A stretch of DNA of 64,000 nucleotides from Curtobacterium sp. MCBA15_001 (GCF_001864835.1 NZ_MJGI01000003.1:62001-126000); one strand, 5' to 3'. Shown: positions 25,369 through 36,365, counted from the stretch's first letter. Made by a program: numbers and translations. Notes: generated from the letters alone by a model not told the origin.

Positions 25369-27084
25369 ATGAACGGACCGCTGATCGTCCAGAGCGACCG
25401 CACGGTGTTGCTCGAGGTGGCGCACCCCGACGCCGAGGACGCACGCCACGAGCTCGCGGTCTTCGCCGAGCTCGAACGTGCCCCCGAACACGTGCACACC
25501 TACCGCGTCACCCGGCTCGGACTGTGGAACGCGCGCGCCGCGGGCCACGACGCCGAGAGCATGATCGACACGCTCGAGCGGTTCGCCAAGTTCCCGGTGC
25601 CGCAGAGCGTGACCGTCGACATCCGCGACACCGTGGGGCGCTACGGCCGGCTCGTCATCCGCCGCGAGGACCCCGCCGAGGCCCCGGTGATCGCGAACTC
25701 CCCCGCCGAGGAACTCGAGCGCCAGCCGACGCTGCTGCTCACGGCGACCGACCCTTCGATCCTGGCGGAGGTCACGCGATCCAAGCGGATCAAGCCGCTG
25801 CTCGGCGACAAGCGCTCGGACACCGCCATCGAGCTGCAGCAGTGGGCGCGCGGGCAGGTCAAGCAGGAGCTCGTCAAGCTCGGGTGGCCCGCCGAGGACC
25901 TGGCCGGGTACACGCCCGGTCAGCCGCACGCGATCGACCTGGACACCACCGACTGGGACCTGCGGCAGTACCAGCAGGACGCCGTGCAGAGCTTCTTCGC
26001 GCAGGGCTCCGGCGTCGTGGTGCTGCCCTGTGGCGCCGGCAAGACGCTCGTCGGCGCGGGCGCGATGGCGACCGTGAAGGCCACGACGCTCATCCTCGTG
26101 ACGAACACCGTCTCAGCCCGGCAGTGGCGGACCGAGCTGCTCAAGCGGACGTCCCTGACCGAGGACGAGATCGGTGAGTACTCCGGCAGCGTCAAGGAGA
26201 TCCGTCCGGTCACGATCGCGACGTACCAGATCCTCACCGCACGGCGGAAGGGCGAGTACACCCACCTGTCGCTGCTCGACGCCCTCGACTGGGGCCTCGT
26301 GGTCTACGACGAGGTGCACCTGCTGCCGGCACCGGTGTTCAAGCTGACCGCGGACCTTCAGGCACGTCGACGGCTCGGGCTCACGGCGACCCTGGTGCGC
26401 GAGGACGGCCGCGAGGGCGACGTGTTCTCGCTCATCGGCCCGAAGCGCTACGACGCCCCGTGGAAGGAGATCGAGGCCCAGGGCTACATCTCCCCCGCCG
26501 AGTGCTACGAGGTGCGGATCGACCTGCCGCACGAGGACCGGCTGGAGTACGCAGCGTCGGGCGACGACGAGCGCTACCGACTCGCCGCGACGACCCCGGC
26601 GAAGACCCCCGTCGTGCGTGCGCTCATCGAGAAGCACCGCGGCGAACAGATCCTGGTGATCGGGCAGTACATCGACCAGCTCGACTCCCTGGCCGCGTCG
26701 CTCGACGCCGCCGAGATCACGGGTGCGACGCCCGTCGACGAGCGCGAGCGGCTGTTCCAGGAGTTCCGCACCGGCGCGTTGGACGTGCTCGTGGTGTCGA
26801 AAGTGGCGAACTTCTCCGTCGACCTGCCCGACGCCACCGTGGCGATCCAGGTGTCCGGGTCGTTCGGGTCCCGGCAGGAAGAGGCCCAGCGCCTCGGCCG
26901 GCTGCTACGACCGAACAAGGACGGTCTGCCGGCGTCGTTCTACACACTCGTCACGCGGGACACCGTCGACCAGGACTTCGCGCAGAACCGGCAGCGGTTC
27001 CTGGCCGAGCAGGGGTACGCGTACACGATCCTCGACGCCGATCAGATCCAGGGCGCGTCCCCTTCACTCACAGGGAACATTTAG
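25369..27084 (+). CDS. XPB-type DNA repair helicase
   Basis: 571 residues, ATG 25369. N-terminal damage-recognition-like region (residues 1-190), then superfamily 2 helicase: Walker A LPCGAGKT (about 222), DEVH (about 309), LTATLVREDGREGD, and motif VI QRLGRLLRP (about 508). Bacterial XPB is a 3'-5' helicase implicated in nucleotide excision repair. TAGGCT at 25355-25360 is 8 bases before the ATG, so the transcript may be leaderless. The response regulator follows after 22 bases. Confidence 0.9.
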   Translation: MNGPLIVQSDRTVLLEVAHPDAEDARHELAVFAELERAPEHVHTYRVTRLGLWNARAAGHDAESMIDTLERFAKFPVPQSVTVDIRDTVGRYGRLVIRREDPAEAPVIANSPAEELERQPTLLLTATDPSILAEVTRSKRIKPLLGDKRSDTAIELQQWARGQVKQELVKLGWPAEDLAGYTPGQPHAIDLDTTDWDLRQYQQDAVQSFFAQGSGVVVLPCGAGKTLVGAGAMATVKATTLILVTNTVSARQWRTELLKRTSLTEDEIGEYSGSVKEIRPVTIATYQILTARRKGEYTHLSLLDALDWGLVVYDEVHLLPAPVFKLTADLQARRRLGLTATLVREDGREGDVFSLIGPKRYDAPWKEIEAQGYISPAECYEVRIDLPHEDRLEYAASGDDERYRLAATTPAKTPVVRALIEKHRGEQILVIGQYIDQLDSLAASLDAAEITGATPVDERERLFQEFRTGALDVLVVSKVANFSVDLPDATVAIQVSGSFGSRQEEAQRLGRLLRPNKDGLPASFYTLVTRDTVDQDFAQNRQRFLAEQGYAYTILDADQIQGASPSLTGNI

Positions 27085-27106
27085 ACAACAGTCAGAGGAT
27101 GGGACC

Positions 27107-27802
27107 ATGAGCGATGGCCCCAAGATCCTGATCGTCGATGACGAGCCGAACATCCGCGACCTCCTGACGACGTCGCTGCGCTTCGCCGGGTTCGCCGTCC
27201 GTGCCGTCGGCAACGGCGCACAGGCGATCTCCGCCGTGCTCGAGGAAGAGCCGGACCTGATCATCCTCGACGTCATGCTCCCCGACATGAACGGCTTCGG
27301 GGTCACCAAGCGTCTGCGGTCCTCCGGGTACACCTCGCCGATCCTCTTCCTGACGGCGAAGGACGACACCGAGGACAAGATCACCGGGCTCACGGTCGGC
27401 GGCGACGACTACGTCACGAAGCCGTTCTCGCTCGACGAGATCGTCGCCCGCATCAAGGCGATCCTGCGTCGCACGATGAACGACGAGGAAGACGCGATCA
27501 TCCGCGCCGGTGAGCTCACGATGGACCAGGACACGCACGAGGTCACGATCGGCGACGCGCAGATCGAGCTCTCGCCCACCGAGTTCAAGCTGCTGCGCTA
27601 CCTCATGCTCAACCCGAACCGGGTGCTGTCGAAGGCGCAGATCCTCGACCACGTGTGGGAGTACGACTTCAACGGCGACGCCGGCATCGTCGAGTCCTAC
27701 ATCTCGTACCTGCGCCGCAAGCTCGACCAGTACTCCACCGAGCCGATCATCCAGACCAAGCGCGGCTTCGGCTACATGCTCAAGGCGTCCAAGGCCTCGT
27801 AG
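27107..27802 (+). CDS. OmpR-family response regulator
   Basis: 231 residues, ATG 27107 with GAGGA upstream. Receiver domain with acidic pair DDE (about 11-13), phosphoacceptor Asp in LIILDVMLPD (about 55) and Lys in VTKPF (about 105); C-terminal winged helix with RVLSKAQILDHVW and the terminal GFGYML. MprA/TrcR-like by overall sequence. Paired with the kinase at 27922. Confidence 0.9.
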   Translation: MSDGPKILIVDDEPNIRDLLTTSLRFAGFAVRAVGNGAQAISAVLEEEPDLIILDVMLPDMNGFGVTKRLRSSGYTSPILFLTAKDDTEDKITGLTVGGDDYVTKPFSLDEIVARIKAILRRTMNDEEDAIIRAGELTMDQDTHEVTIGDAQIELSPTEFKLLRYLMLNPNRVLSKAQILDHVWEYDFNGDAGIVESYISYLRRKLDQYSTEPIIQTKRGFGYMLKASKAS

Positions 27803-27820
27803 GCCCCTGGTCCGCGTTCT

Positions 27821-27880
27821 CGGCGCTCGGGTCTTGACGGCGCTCGGGTCTTCACGGCGCTCGGGTCTTCACGGCGCTCG
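27821..27880. repeat. 17-bp tandem repeat
   Basis: CGGCGCTCGGGTCTT(G/C)A starts at 27821, 27838 and 27855, with a truncated fourth unit at 27872. It lies between the regulator and kinase genes. Confidence 0.85.
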
Positions 27881-27921
27881 TCCGGTTTCGCCGGGCGGGC
27901 GCCGTCTACCGTTGGGGCAAC

Positions 27922-29655
27922 ATGCACTCCAGGATGAACCGCTGGTGGGACGGCATCTCCCTGCGCACCAAGATCACCGGGATCACGGTGCTCCTGGTCG
28001 CGCTCGGACTGCTCGTCGCCGGCCTCGGCACGATGACCGTGCTGTCGACGTACCTCGTGTCCCGGTTGGACAACCAGGTCACGACCACGGCGTCGCAGCT
28101 CGAGGGCCAGAACATCAGCGACGGCGAGCAGTACTGCAAGCTGACGATGGTGCTGGAGAAGAGCTCGTACGTCGCCGCGTACGACGGGGACGGCAAGCAG
28201 ATCTGCGACACGCAGTCGACCTCGCAGCCGGACATCTCGTCGGTGGACTTCGCTGCGGCCACGAAGGCGAACAGCCCGTTCAGCCTCTACGACAAGCAGC
28301 ACAACCACGAGTGGCGCGCGCAGGTCATCCCCGCGAACCTGCAGAACCTGTCGACGGGCGTCACCGAGACCGGGTACGTGCTCGTCGCGGTGTCCAGCGC
28401 CGACACCGACCAGACGATCGCCCGCTTCACCGTGATCTTCCTCGGGTTCGGCGTCTCGGTCATCCTGCTCGGTGCGATGCTCACACGACTGCTCGTCACC
28501 GCGACGTTCGACCCGCTGCGCGACGTCGAGGACACCGCCGCCCGGTTCGCCGCCGGCGACTTCAACCAGCGCCTCGACGCGGACACCCCGAACACCGAGG
28601 TCGGCCGACTGAACCGCTCCCTGAACGCCATGCTCGAGCGGATCGACAGCGCGTTCGAAGACCGCGAGCGCACCATCGCCCAGATGCGGCGCTTCGTCGG
28701 AGACGCCTCGCACGAACTCCGGACGCCCCTGGTGTCGCTGCGCGGGTACGCCGAGCTGTACCGGATGGGCGCCCTGCGCAAGGACGAGGACGTCGCCCAG
28801 GCGATGGAGCGCATCGAGAAAGAGGCGCAGCGCATGGGGCTCCTCGTGCAGGACCTGCTGCAGCTCGCCCGCATCGACGAGTCCAAGCCGCTCGAGCTCG
28901 GCCCGGTCGACCTGGTGTCGATCGCCCGCGACTCCGCGCTCGACACGATGGCTTCGAACCCCGACCGCGAGATCCAGGTCCTGGTCGAGGACTCGGTGAC
29001 GGGCGAGAACGTGCCACAGGCAGTCCGCGCGCCGTCGGCGTTCGGGCCGGGTGCCGTCACCCCGACGTCGGCCGACTCGCCGCCGATGTCGCCGTCGGCC
29101 AACACCACGGGGCCGATCGCGTTCTCACGCCAGACCCTGGCGCGGCTGCGTGCCCGACGGAACCGGGCGATGGAGGTCGAGGGGCCCGTCGGCACCGAGA
29201 CCACCCCGCTGCCGACCATCGTGCTGCCGAAGCGCCCGCCGATCGTCCTGGCCGAGGAGAACAAGATCCGCCAGGTCGTGACGAACCTGATGGGCAACGC
29301 GATGCGCTTCACCGCGCACGACGACCCCATCGAGATCGGCATCGGTGTGGACGACGACCGTGGGATGGCGCACATCGACGTCATCGACCACGGCGAGGGC
29401 ATCCCGCCGCAGCTGCGCGAGAAGATCTTCCAGCGCTTCTGGCGTGCGGACACCTCGCGCGCTCGGGACACCGGCGGCTCGGGGCTCGGGCTCGCCATCG
29501 TGTCGGGCATCGTCGCGGCGCACGGTGGTTCCGTCGAGGTCATCGACACTCCGGGCGGCGGCGCCACCTTCCGCATCTGGCTCCCCCTGCTCCCCCGCGA
29601 CTGGGCCCCCACGCCCGCGGCAACCCCCGCTGCGCCTGAGTCCCCCGCTTCCTGA
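27922..29655 (+). CDS. Sensor histidine kinase with an insert before the N-box
   Basis: 577 residues, ATG 27922 (27934 is an alternative). Two membrane helices (about 18-42 and 165-190) flank an extracellular sensor; HAMP; H-box SHELRTPL (His at about 264); N-box around NLMGNAMRFT (about 456); G boxes DHGEGIP and GGSGLGLAI. Between the first ATPase strand (REIQVLVEDS) and the N-box is an insert of about 80 residues (358-438) rich in Pro, Ser, Thr and Arg. C-terminal Pro/Ala tail. Partner of the regulator at 27107. Confidence 0.9.
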   Translation: MHSRMNRWWDGISLRTKITGITVLLVALGLLVAGLGTMTVLSTYLVSRLDNQVTTTASQLEGQNISDGEQYCKLTMVLEKSSYVAAYDGDGKQICDTQSTSQPDISSVDFAAATKANSPFSLYDKQHNHEWRAQVIPANLQNLSTGVTETGYVLVAVSSADTDQTIARFTVIFLGFGVSVILLGAMLTRLLVTATFDPLRDVEDTAARFAAGDFNQRLDADTPNTEVGRLNRSLNAMLERIDSAFEDRERTIAQMRRFVGDASHELRTPLVSLRGYAELYRMGALRKDEDVAQAMERIEKEAQRMGLLVQDLLQLARIDESKPLELGPVDLVSIARDSALDTMASNPDREIQVLVEDSVTGENVPQAVRAPSAFGPGAVTPTSADSPPMSPSANTTGPIAFSRQTLARLRARRNRAMEVEGPVGTETTPLPTIVLPKRPPIVLAEENKIRQVVTNLMGNAMRFTAHDDPIEIGIGVDDDRGMAHIDVIDHGEGIPPQLREKIFQRFWRADTSRARDTGGSGLGLAIVSGIVAAHGGSVEVIDTPGGGATFRIWLPLLPRDWAPTPAATPAAPESPAS

Positions 29656-29678
29656 CGCCCGGGCCTGACGCCCGGCGC

Positions 29679-29736
29679 GCCGAAGTCGCACAACCCGCCG
29701 CTCACCTTCGCCGAAGTCGCACGATCTGCCGCCCGG
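29679..29736. repeat. GTCGCAC dispersed repeat, tandem copy
   Basis: Two adjacent copies of CGCCGAAGTCGCAC followed by AACCCGCCGCTCAC or GATCTGCCGCCC. Related to elements near 30866, 40108, 44030 and 44090. Confidence 0.65.
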
Positions 29737-29843
29737 ACACGTCGGAAGCGGCATCTGCTGCGACCTCGACGATTCGTCTGCGGCGTGTCCTGCGGCGTGG
29801 GCCAGCGGAGACTTCTGCGATCTCGACAAACGCCCGTGGCGTG

Positions 29844-30734
29844 TCATGCGAGGAACCCCCGCCTGCGCGCGAACGCCTGGCGCAGCCGTTCGAGCAGGAC
29901 CGCGGTGCGTACGGCGTCCGCCGCGGTCGCGTGGATGACCAGCCAGTCGCTCACCGCGAAGCCGTTCCCGCGACGCTGATCGTGTCGGAACGCATCACGC
30001 TCACGGTGGTGGTCCCCGTCGTACTCCAGTGCGATGCGGTACTCCGGCCAGGCCATGTCGACGCGACCCAGGAAGCGCCCGTCTTCGTCGTGCACGTCGA
30101 CGTTCAACTCGGGCTCCGGGAACCCAGCGTCGACCACGTCGAGCCGGAGCCCGGTCTCCATCGGCGACTCTGACCCGACCCGCACGTGCTCGAGAGCGGC
30201 TCGCGCGAGGCGGACGTGGCGTCCTCCCGGTCGGATCTGCGCGGCCAGGTCACTGATCGTCCTCCGGTCGCTCGCGCCCACGATCGCATCGCCGAGCACG
30301 ACGAGCGCCCTGAAGTCGAGCAGCGCCGCGCTCTCGGACCACGCCCTTGCCTGACTGCTGACCCGCAGGCCAGCCACAACCGTGACTTCGTTCTCGTCCT
30401 CGACGAGTGCGCGATGCCCGACGACGTCCGGTCGTCGCATCAACGGTCCTGATCCGGCGGTCGTCACGTGCACATCCGACCGGTCCCGCACCCGACGCGG
30501 CAGCGGGAGTCCCCACAGCGCCACGGCAGTGGTGTGACTGAAGAACTGGTCGCTCCGCATGACCAGGGCGAGTCCCCGGACCGCGGAAGCTCGTTCGGTC
30601 GACCGAACGCCGTGGACGATGACGTGCACGTCCTGGCGCCGGAGCCGACCGGCGGTGACTCCGGCCCTCAGAGCGTCCGCGACCCGGAACGGGCCGTCGG
30701 AGATGTCGAGCGGCAGCGGACGGGGGTGAGGCAT
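29844..30734 (-). CDS. DUF559/Vsr-like endonuclease-fold protein
   Basis: 296 residues, ATG 30734. N-terminal part resembles AbiEi-like transcriptional regulator proteins (HTTAVALWGLPLP, HVTTAGSG). The C-terminal 90 residues carry ESPMETGLRL, VDMAWPEYRIALEYDGDHH and a helix with Arg/His, matching the Vsr/DUF559 PD-(D/E)xK fold (catalytic Asp and Glu positions visible). A common orphan in Actinobacteria; nuclease activity is not proven. Confidence 0.7.
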   Translation of the reverse strand: MPHPRPLPLDISDGPFRVADALRAGVTAGRLRRQDVHVIVHGVRSTERASAVRGLALVMRSDQFFSHTTAVALWGLPLPRRVRDRSDVHVTTAGSGPLMRRPDVVGHRALVEDENEVTVVAGLRVSSQARAWSESAALLDFRALVVLGDAIVGASDRRTISDLAAQIRPGGRHVRLARAALEHVRVGSESPMETGLRLDVVDAGFPEPELNVDVHDEDGRFLGRVDMAWPEYRIALEYDGDHHRERDAFRHDQRRGNGFAVSDWLVIHATAADAVRTAVLLERLRQAFARRRGFLA

Positions 30735-31041
30735 GCTCCGAGGATCGCCACGGGCGGTGCACCGCAGTCGTGTCGGACGGAACCTGTGGAGACAGACGCA
30801 CACGAGCCTCCTGTGCAGGAGAACCGGACGTGCTGGTGATCGCAGGACACGCCGTCGCCTGCCCGTCGAGGTCGCACGAGATGCCGCTCGTCCGCGACTC
30901 GCGCGGCACGATGAGCGACCTCGGCGGAAGTGAGCGGCGTGTTGTGCGACCCGGGGCGCGGGCGCACGCAACACCCCCCCAGCACGCGGAAGGGCCCCCG
31001 CACGCGCTGCGTGCGAGGGCCCTTGCCGTGTCAGGACTGGA
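30735..31041. other. 306-base gap with dispersed repeats and terminator
   Basis: No gene. Contains GTCGCAC-type repeats at 30866-30893 (direct) and 30923-30951 (inverted), a run of 8 C at 30973-30980, and the groEL terminator (30990-31024). Confidence 0.6.
30990..31024 (-). terminator. Terminator of groEL
   Basis: 16-bp stem with one mismatch (30990-31005 with 31009-31024), 3-base loop, 18 bases past the groEL stop. Confidence 0.8.
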
Positions 31042-32715
<1,674 letters not shown>

Positions 32716-32729
32716 TCACGCCCGTGCGC

Positions 32730-32756
32730 TTGGCACTCAGTACGGCCGAGTGCCAA
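32730..32756. promoter_or_regulatory. CIRCE operator 1 (HrcA site)
   Basis: TTGGCACTC-N9-GAGTGCCAA, a perfect 9-bp dyad, differing from consensus TTAGCACTC by one base in each arm. Confidence 0.9.
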
Positions 32757-32764
32757 GTGCGATT

Positions 32765-32791
32765 CTGGCACTCGACCCCCGAGAGTGCAAC
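32765..32791. promoter_or_regulatory. CIRCE operator 2, imperfect
   Basis: CTGGCACTC-N9-GAGTGCAAC, 35 bases from the first operator (centre to centre). Outer bases mismatch. Confidence 0.75.
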
Positions 32792-32893
32792 ACGCCCCGG
32801 GACCCTGCCAGGCACCCCCACAACCCAAGAGACACCCCCGACACGACGAACGCGCCGCCCCCGAGGGGACGACGCGCTCGTGTGGTTCGGCGA

Positions 32894-33097
32894 CTACGCC
32901 GGACGCACCGACTCCGCCTGCGGGCCCTTCGACCCCGTGCCGACGTCGAACGTCACTGCCTGTCCCTCTTCGAGGACCTTGTAGCCGCTCATGTCGATGG
33001 CCGAGTAGTGGACGAACACGTCCTGGCCCCCTCCATCGACGGTGATGAAGCCGAAGCCCTTCTCGGCGTTGAACCACTTCACGGTTCCGTTGGCCAT
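32894..33097 (-). CDS. CspA-type cold-shock protein
   Basis: 67 residues from ATG 33097 ([18 protein letters not shown]). Complete single-domain cold-shock protein with RNP1 KGFGFI and RNP2 VFVHYS; RNA chaperone. The 264-base gap upstream is long enough for the structured leader usual in cspA genes; no specific motif is claimed. Confidence 0.95.
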   Translation of the reverse strand: MANGTVKWFNAEKGFGFITVDGGGQDVFVHYSAIDMSGYKVLEEGQAVTFDVGTGSKGPQAESVRPA

Positions 33098-33361
33098 GAT
33101 CTGTTGCTCCCTGCGGTACTGCTGTTGCGAACGACGGGGCCGTCGGGTGACGCCGTCGGGTCGTGCACCCGGATGCGCTCGGCGTGCGCACCGAGGTCCG
33201 ACGACGTTCCGATCACTCCGGTGACCACTTGTGACTCTAATCAGGAACGACGATCCGGCAAGGGGTGTGACGCACATTTCGCACCGTGGCCGACGGAACT
33301 CAACGTGCCCGAAACACGCCCGTCACAAATGCGTGTCGGGAATGTCCGTGGAACGACCGGC

Positions 33362-33934
33362 TCACCGGGAGAAATCGGCTCCGAGGACCACGCTGACGTC
33401 CGCGTTCGGGAATGCAGCCGACTGTTCCACGGCCGTCGTGCCGAGCGACTTCGCGATGCCCTCGGCGAGCGCCTTCTGCGACTCCTGCTGGTAGTACACG
33501 ATGGTCGAGGTCGACCCGGTGGTCCCCGCGTTGCCGCTCGAGGTGACCTTCCAGCCAGCGGCGGTCAGCGTGGCGGTGCCCTTGGCGGCCAGGCCGCCGG
33601 TGGTGGTGCCGTTGAGCACGACGAGCGTCGTCGAGCCCTGGTCGGACGGCGCCGCTGCCGCGGGTTCGGACGGTGCCGCGGACTCGGAGGGCGCGGCCGA
33701 TGCCGACGCCGACGCGCTGGCGGACGGCGACGAGGACGAGGACGAGCCGGAGAACGAGTAGCTGCCGTTGAGGAGCGCGAGCACGAGCACCCCGATCCCG
33801 ACCAGGACACCGGTGGCCAGGGCCGCCCAGGCGAACGCGATCCATCCGCGACCGCGGCGGTGCATGCCGCGGTGCGCTCCGACGCGCGGACCGTCGGTCA
33901 CGTCGTCGAAACGGTCATGGGGGAATCTCGTCAT
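33362..33934 (-). CDS. LytR C-terminal domain membrane protein
   Basis: 190 residues, ATG 33934. Short basic cytoplasmic N-terminus, one membrane helix (about 32-56), Ser/Ala/Pro linker, and an extracellular LytR_C-like domain (TLVVLNGTTTGGLAAKGTA, then the YYQQESQKALAEGIAKSLG helix). The ATG overlaps the stop of the DUF3263 gene (ATGA). Likely envelope-associated. Confidence 0.8.
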   Translation of the reverse strand: MTRFPHDRFDDVTDGPRVGAHRGMHRRGRGWIAFAWAALATGVLVGIGVLVLALLNGSYSFSGSSSSSSPSASASASASAAPSESAAPSEPAAAAPSDQGSTTLVVLNGTTTGGLAAKGTATLTAAGWKVTSSGNAGTTGSTSTIVYYQQESQKALAEGIAKSLGTTAVEQSAAFPNADVSVVLGADFSR

Positions 33935-34260
33935 CGTTCCTCTTCGGGTTGCGGGGCCGTCACGACGAACCGACGGGCAGCGCGCGCTGCCGCGCGTGAC
34001 CGTCGCAGCCGCTGGAGGCGCCCGACGAGCTGCGGGTCGTACGCCAGTGCTGCGGGCGAGTCGATCACCCGGTTGAGCACCTGGTAGTACCGCGTCGGCG
34101 ACATGTCGAACTCGACCCGGATCTCCGCTTCCTTGGTCCGGTCGTGCCGCGCTCGCTCGTGCTCGAACGCGAGCACGTGCTTGGCGAGCTCGCTGAGCTC
34201 GTCCGCGGGGATGGTCGTCACGACGGGTCCGATCGCATTCGGGGTACGGGTCTCGCACAT
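33931..34260 (-). CDS. DUF3263 protein
   Basis: 109 residues from ATG 34260. Helical, with the conserved EAEIRVEFDMSPTRYYQVLN segment (about 48-67), which looks like a helix-turn-helix. Overlaps the LytR_C gene by 4 bases; this pair is commonly linked in Actinobacteria. Longer frames upstream lie antisense to other genes. Confidence 0.8.
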   Translation of the reverse strand: MCETRTPNAIGPVVTTIPADELSELAKHVLAFEHERARHDRTKEAEIRVEFDMSPTRYYQVLNRVIDSPAALAYDPQLVGRLQRLRRSRAAARAARRFVVTAPQPEEER

Positions 34261-34328
34261 CGTAGGGGTGCCGCGGGCGCCGACCCTGGCATGCCCCTGG
34301 ACTGTCGCGGAATCCGCCGCGGGGGCTC

Positions 34329-35318
34329 TCAGACCGCTCGGAGCCACCGCACGACGGTGCCGAACGCGTCGGACACCGCGAGGGCGCGTCCGTCGAGAGA
34401 CAGCGTCGCGAACGCCGCCGGGTCGGTCGGGTCGACGTCGGCGGGCAGCGTGGCCGCGACGTCGTCGAGGATCCCGGTCCGTTCGAGCGCGATCCACCGC
34501 ACGCCCCGCTCGCGGACGCGGTCCACGAACCGCTGCCGTTGGGCGCCCGGCACGTAGACCAGCGTCCCGGTGGTCAGCACGAGCGGCTCGCACCCGTCGG
34601 GCAGCGCGTCGAGCGCCGCGTCCAGGTCGTCCGGCACGCGTCCGGTGATCCGGACGGGAGGCACGGCGCGCGTCGCCGACAGCGCCGTCCGCATCAGGGC
34701 GATCCGGTCCAGGGCCTCGGGCGGCACCGCCTGCACCAGCCGGTCGAGCGCGTCCGGTCCGGCGGGGTCGATCGGGTGCGGGTCGAGGGCGACGCGCGCC
34801 GCGATCCGGATCGGCACCGTGGCGGGCTGCGGCAGCACACCGCGCACGTCGACGGTCAGGTGGACCGAGGGGTCCTCGGGCGCGGTGTGCATCCGCACGG
34901 TGCCCTCGTCACTCCGGTGGTCGAGGGTCACGCGGTCCGGGATCGAGCACAGGCCCGCAGCCGCGCCGACGTCCACGAGGCCGAGTGGCCGGTCGACGGA
35001 CCCGGCGACCGCCGCGACCAGCGGGACGACCGGACCGAGCCTCCGCGGGTCGTTGGCCTGCACCGTGGCGGTGGCGAGGGCCGCGACCAGGGCGGGGCGG
35101 GCCTCCCGTCCGAGGGCGCGCAGCGCTGCCGGGTCCGCCGGGTCCGCACCCAGGCGCCGGGCGACCGCGAAGAGCAGCTCGGGCTGCCGTCGTGTCGGCG
35201 GGACCTGGTCCAGCAGGGCGACCAGATCGTCGTCGAGCGACCGCGCCCAGGCGGCGTAGGACGGCGAGACCGCTGCGATGCGGTCGGCGTACGCCGCGTA
35301 CCGCTGGCGGGTCGTCAC
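34329..35318 (-). CDS. DUF2332 family protein
   Basis: 329 residues, start overlapping the GNAT stop by 4 bases. Conserved features: RRQPELLFAVARRLGADP (about 42-59), LGLVDVGAAAGLCSIPD (about 112), a Rossmann-like glycine motif hinting at a methyltransferase ancestry, and LVLTTGTLVYVPGAQR. Function not established. Confidence 0.8.
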   Translation of the reverse strand: MTTRQRYAAYADRIAAVSPSYAAWARSLDDDLVALLDQVPPTRRQPELLFAVARRLGADPADPAALRALGREARPALVAALATATVQANDPRRLGPVVPLVAAVAGSVDRPLGLVDVGAAAGLCSIPDRVTLDHRSDEGTVRMHTAPEDPSVHLTVDVRGVLPQPATVPIRIAARVALDPHPIDPAGPDALDRLVQAVPPEALDRIALMRTALSATRAVPPVRITGRVPDDLDAALDALPDGCEPLVLTTGTLVYVPGAQRQRFVDRVRERGVRWIALERTGILDDVAATLPADVDPTDPAAFATLSLDGRALAVSDAFGTVVRWLRAV

Positions 35319-35782
35319 GCGCGGTACATCCCGACGTGCCGGATGCCGGCCTCGACGTACGGCTCGTCGAAGCGGACGAACCCGTGGCGCTCGTACAGTC
35401 CGGCGACGTACTCCTGCGCGTGCAGGGTGATCGGCTGGTGCCCGTGCTCGGCGACCACGGCGGCGACGAGCCGTCCGGCGATGCCCGTCCCGCGGTGGTC
35501 AGGGTGGGTGGCGACCCGGCCGATGACCCAGGCCGGCGGTGCCGTGTCGGACGGGTGGGTCTCCCCCGGCGCGGGTCGGATCAGCCGCAGGTACCCCACC
35601 GTCTCGGCATCGGTTCCGAACCACCAGTGCTCGGTGTCGGGCTCGCGGTCGCGGCCGTCGAAGTCCTCGTCCGTGACGCGCTGTTCGAGCGCGAAGACGC
35701 GGTTCCGCAACCGGACGATGCCGTACAGTTCGTCCGTCGTCAGGCCGGTCCATCGAGTGCGGTGCACGGAATGCTCGGACAT
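35315..35782 (-). CDS. ElaA-like GNAT acetyltransferase
   Basis: 155 residues, ATG 35782. GNAT fold with acetyl-CoA motif RVATHPDHRGTGIAGRL (about 88-104) and an ElaA-type N-terminus (TDELYGIVRLRNRVFALEQ). Substrate unknown. Divergent from msrB; downstream gene overlaps. Confidence 0.85.
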   Translation of the reverse strand: MSEHSVHRTRWTGLTTDELYGIVRLRNRVFALEQRVTDEDFDGRDREPDTEHWWFGTDAETVGYLRLIRPAPGETHPSDTAPPAWVIGRVATHPDHRGTGIAGRLVAAVVAEHGHQPITLHAQEYVAGLYERHGFVRFDEPYVEAGIRHVGMYRA

Positions 35783-35836
35783 CGCAGCGAGTTTACTGGA
35801 GTGGCCGACAACCCCGGCCGGAAGCAGGAGGAACCC

Positions 35837-36247
35837 ATGGCATACAACGTCGAGAAGACCGACGCCGAGTGGCGCGAGGAACTCTCCCCGGAGCAGTACG
35901 CCGTCCTCCGACAGGCCGGTACCGAGCGCCCGTGGACCGGCGAACTGCTGGACGAGGAGCGCGCGGGCATCTACACGTGTGCGGCCTGCGGCGCCGAGCT
36001 GTTCAAGAGCGGCACGAAGTTCGACTCCGGCTGCGGCTGGCCGTCGTTCTACGAGTCGGTGGACCCGGACGCCGTGAAGCTCATCGAGGACAACTCGCTG
36101 GGCATGGCCCGTACCGAGGTCCGGTGCGCGAACTGCGGCTCACACCTGGGGCACGTGTTCCCCGACGGGTTCGGCACCCCCACCGGTGACCGGTACTGCA
36201 TGAACTCGCTGTCGCTGAACTTCTCGGAGAAGACGAACGCCGAGTGA
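35837..36247 (+). CDS. msrB: Peptide-methionine (R)-S-oxide reductase
   Basis: 136 residues, ATG 35837 with AGGAGG. Zinc-binding CAAC (about 49) and CANC (about 98), GCGWPSF, and catalytic Cys in DRYCMNSLSL. Reduces methionine-R-sulfoxide in proteins. Confidence 0.95.
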   Translation: MAYNVEKTDAEWREELSPEQYAVLRQAGTERPWTGELLDEERAGIYTCAACGAELFKSGTKFDSGCGWPSFYESVDPDAVKLIEDNSLGMARTEVRCANCGSHLGHVFPDGFGTPTGDRYCMNSLSLNFSEKTNAE

Positions 36248-36267
36248 GTTCTCGACCCGCGCATCGG

Positions 36268-36273
36268 TAGGAT
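36268..36273 (+). promoter_or_regulatory. -10 element of tRNA-Thr
   Basis: TAGGAT, 10 bases before the mature 5' end. Confidence 0.5.
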
Positions 36274-36283
36274 GAGCGGGTCA

Positions 36284-36359
36284 GCCAGCATGGCGCAATT
36301 GGTAGCGCACCGTACTTGTAATACGGGGGTTGCGGGTTCAAGTCCCGCTGCTGGCCCCA
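36284..36359 (+). tRNA. tRNA-Thr(TGT)
   Basis: Acceptor GCCAGCA/TGCTGGC, D-arm GCGC/GCGC, anticodon loop CTTGTAA (anticodon TGT), T-arm GCGGG-TTCAAGT-CCCGC, discriminator C and an encoded CCA at 36357-36359. Confidence 0.95.
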
Positions 36360-36365
36360 GATGAA

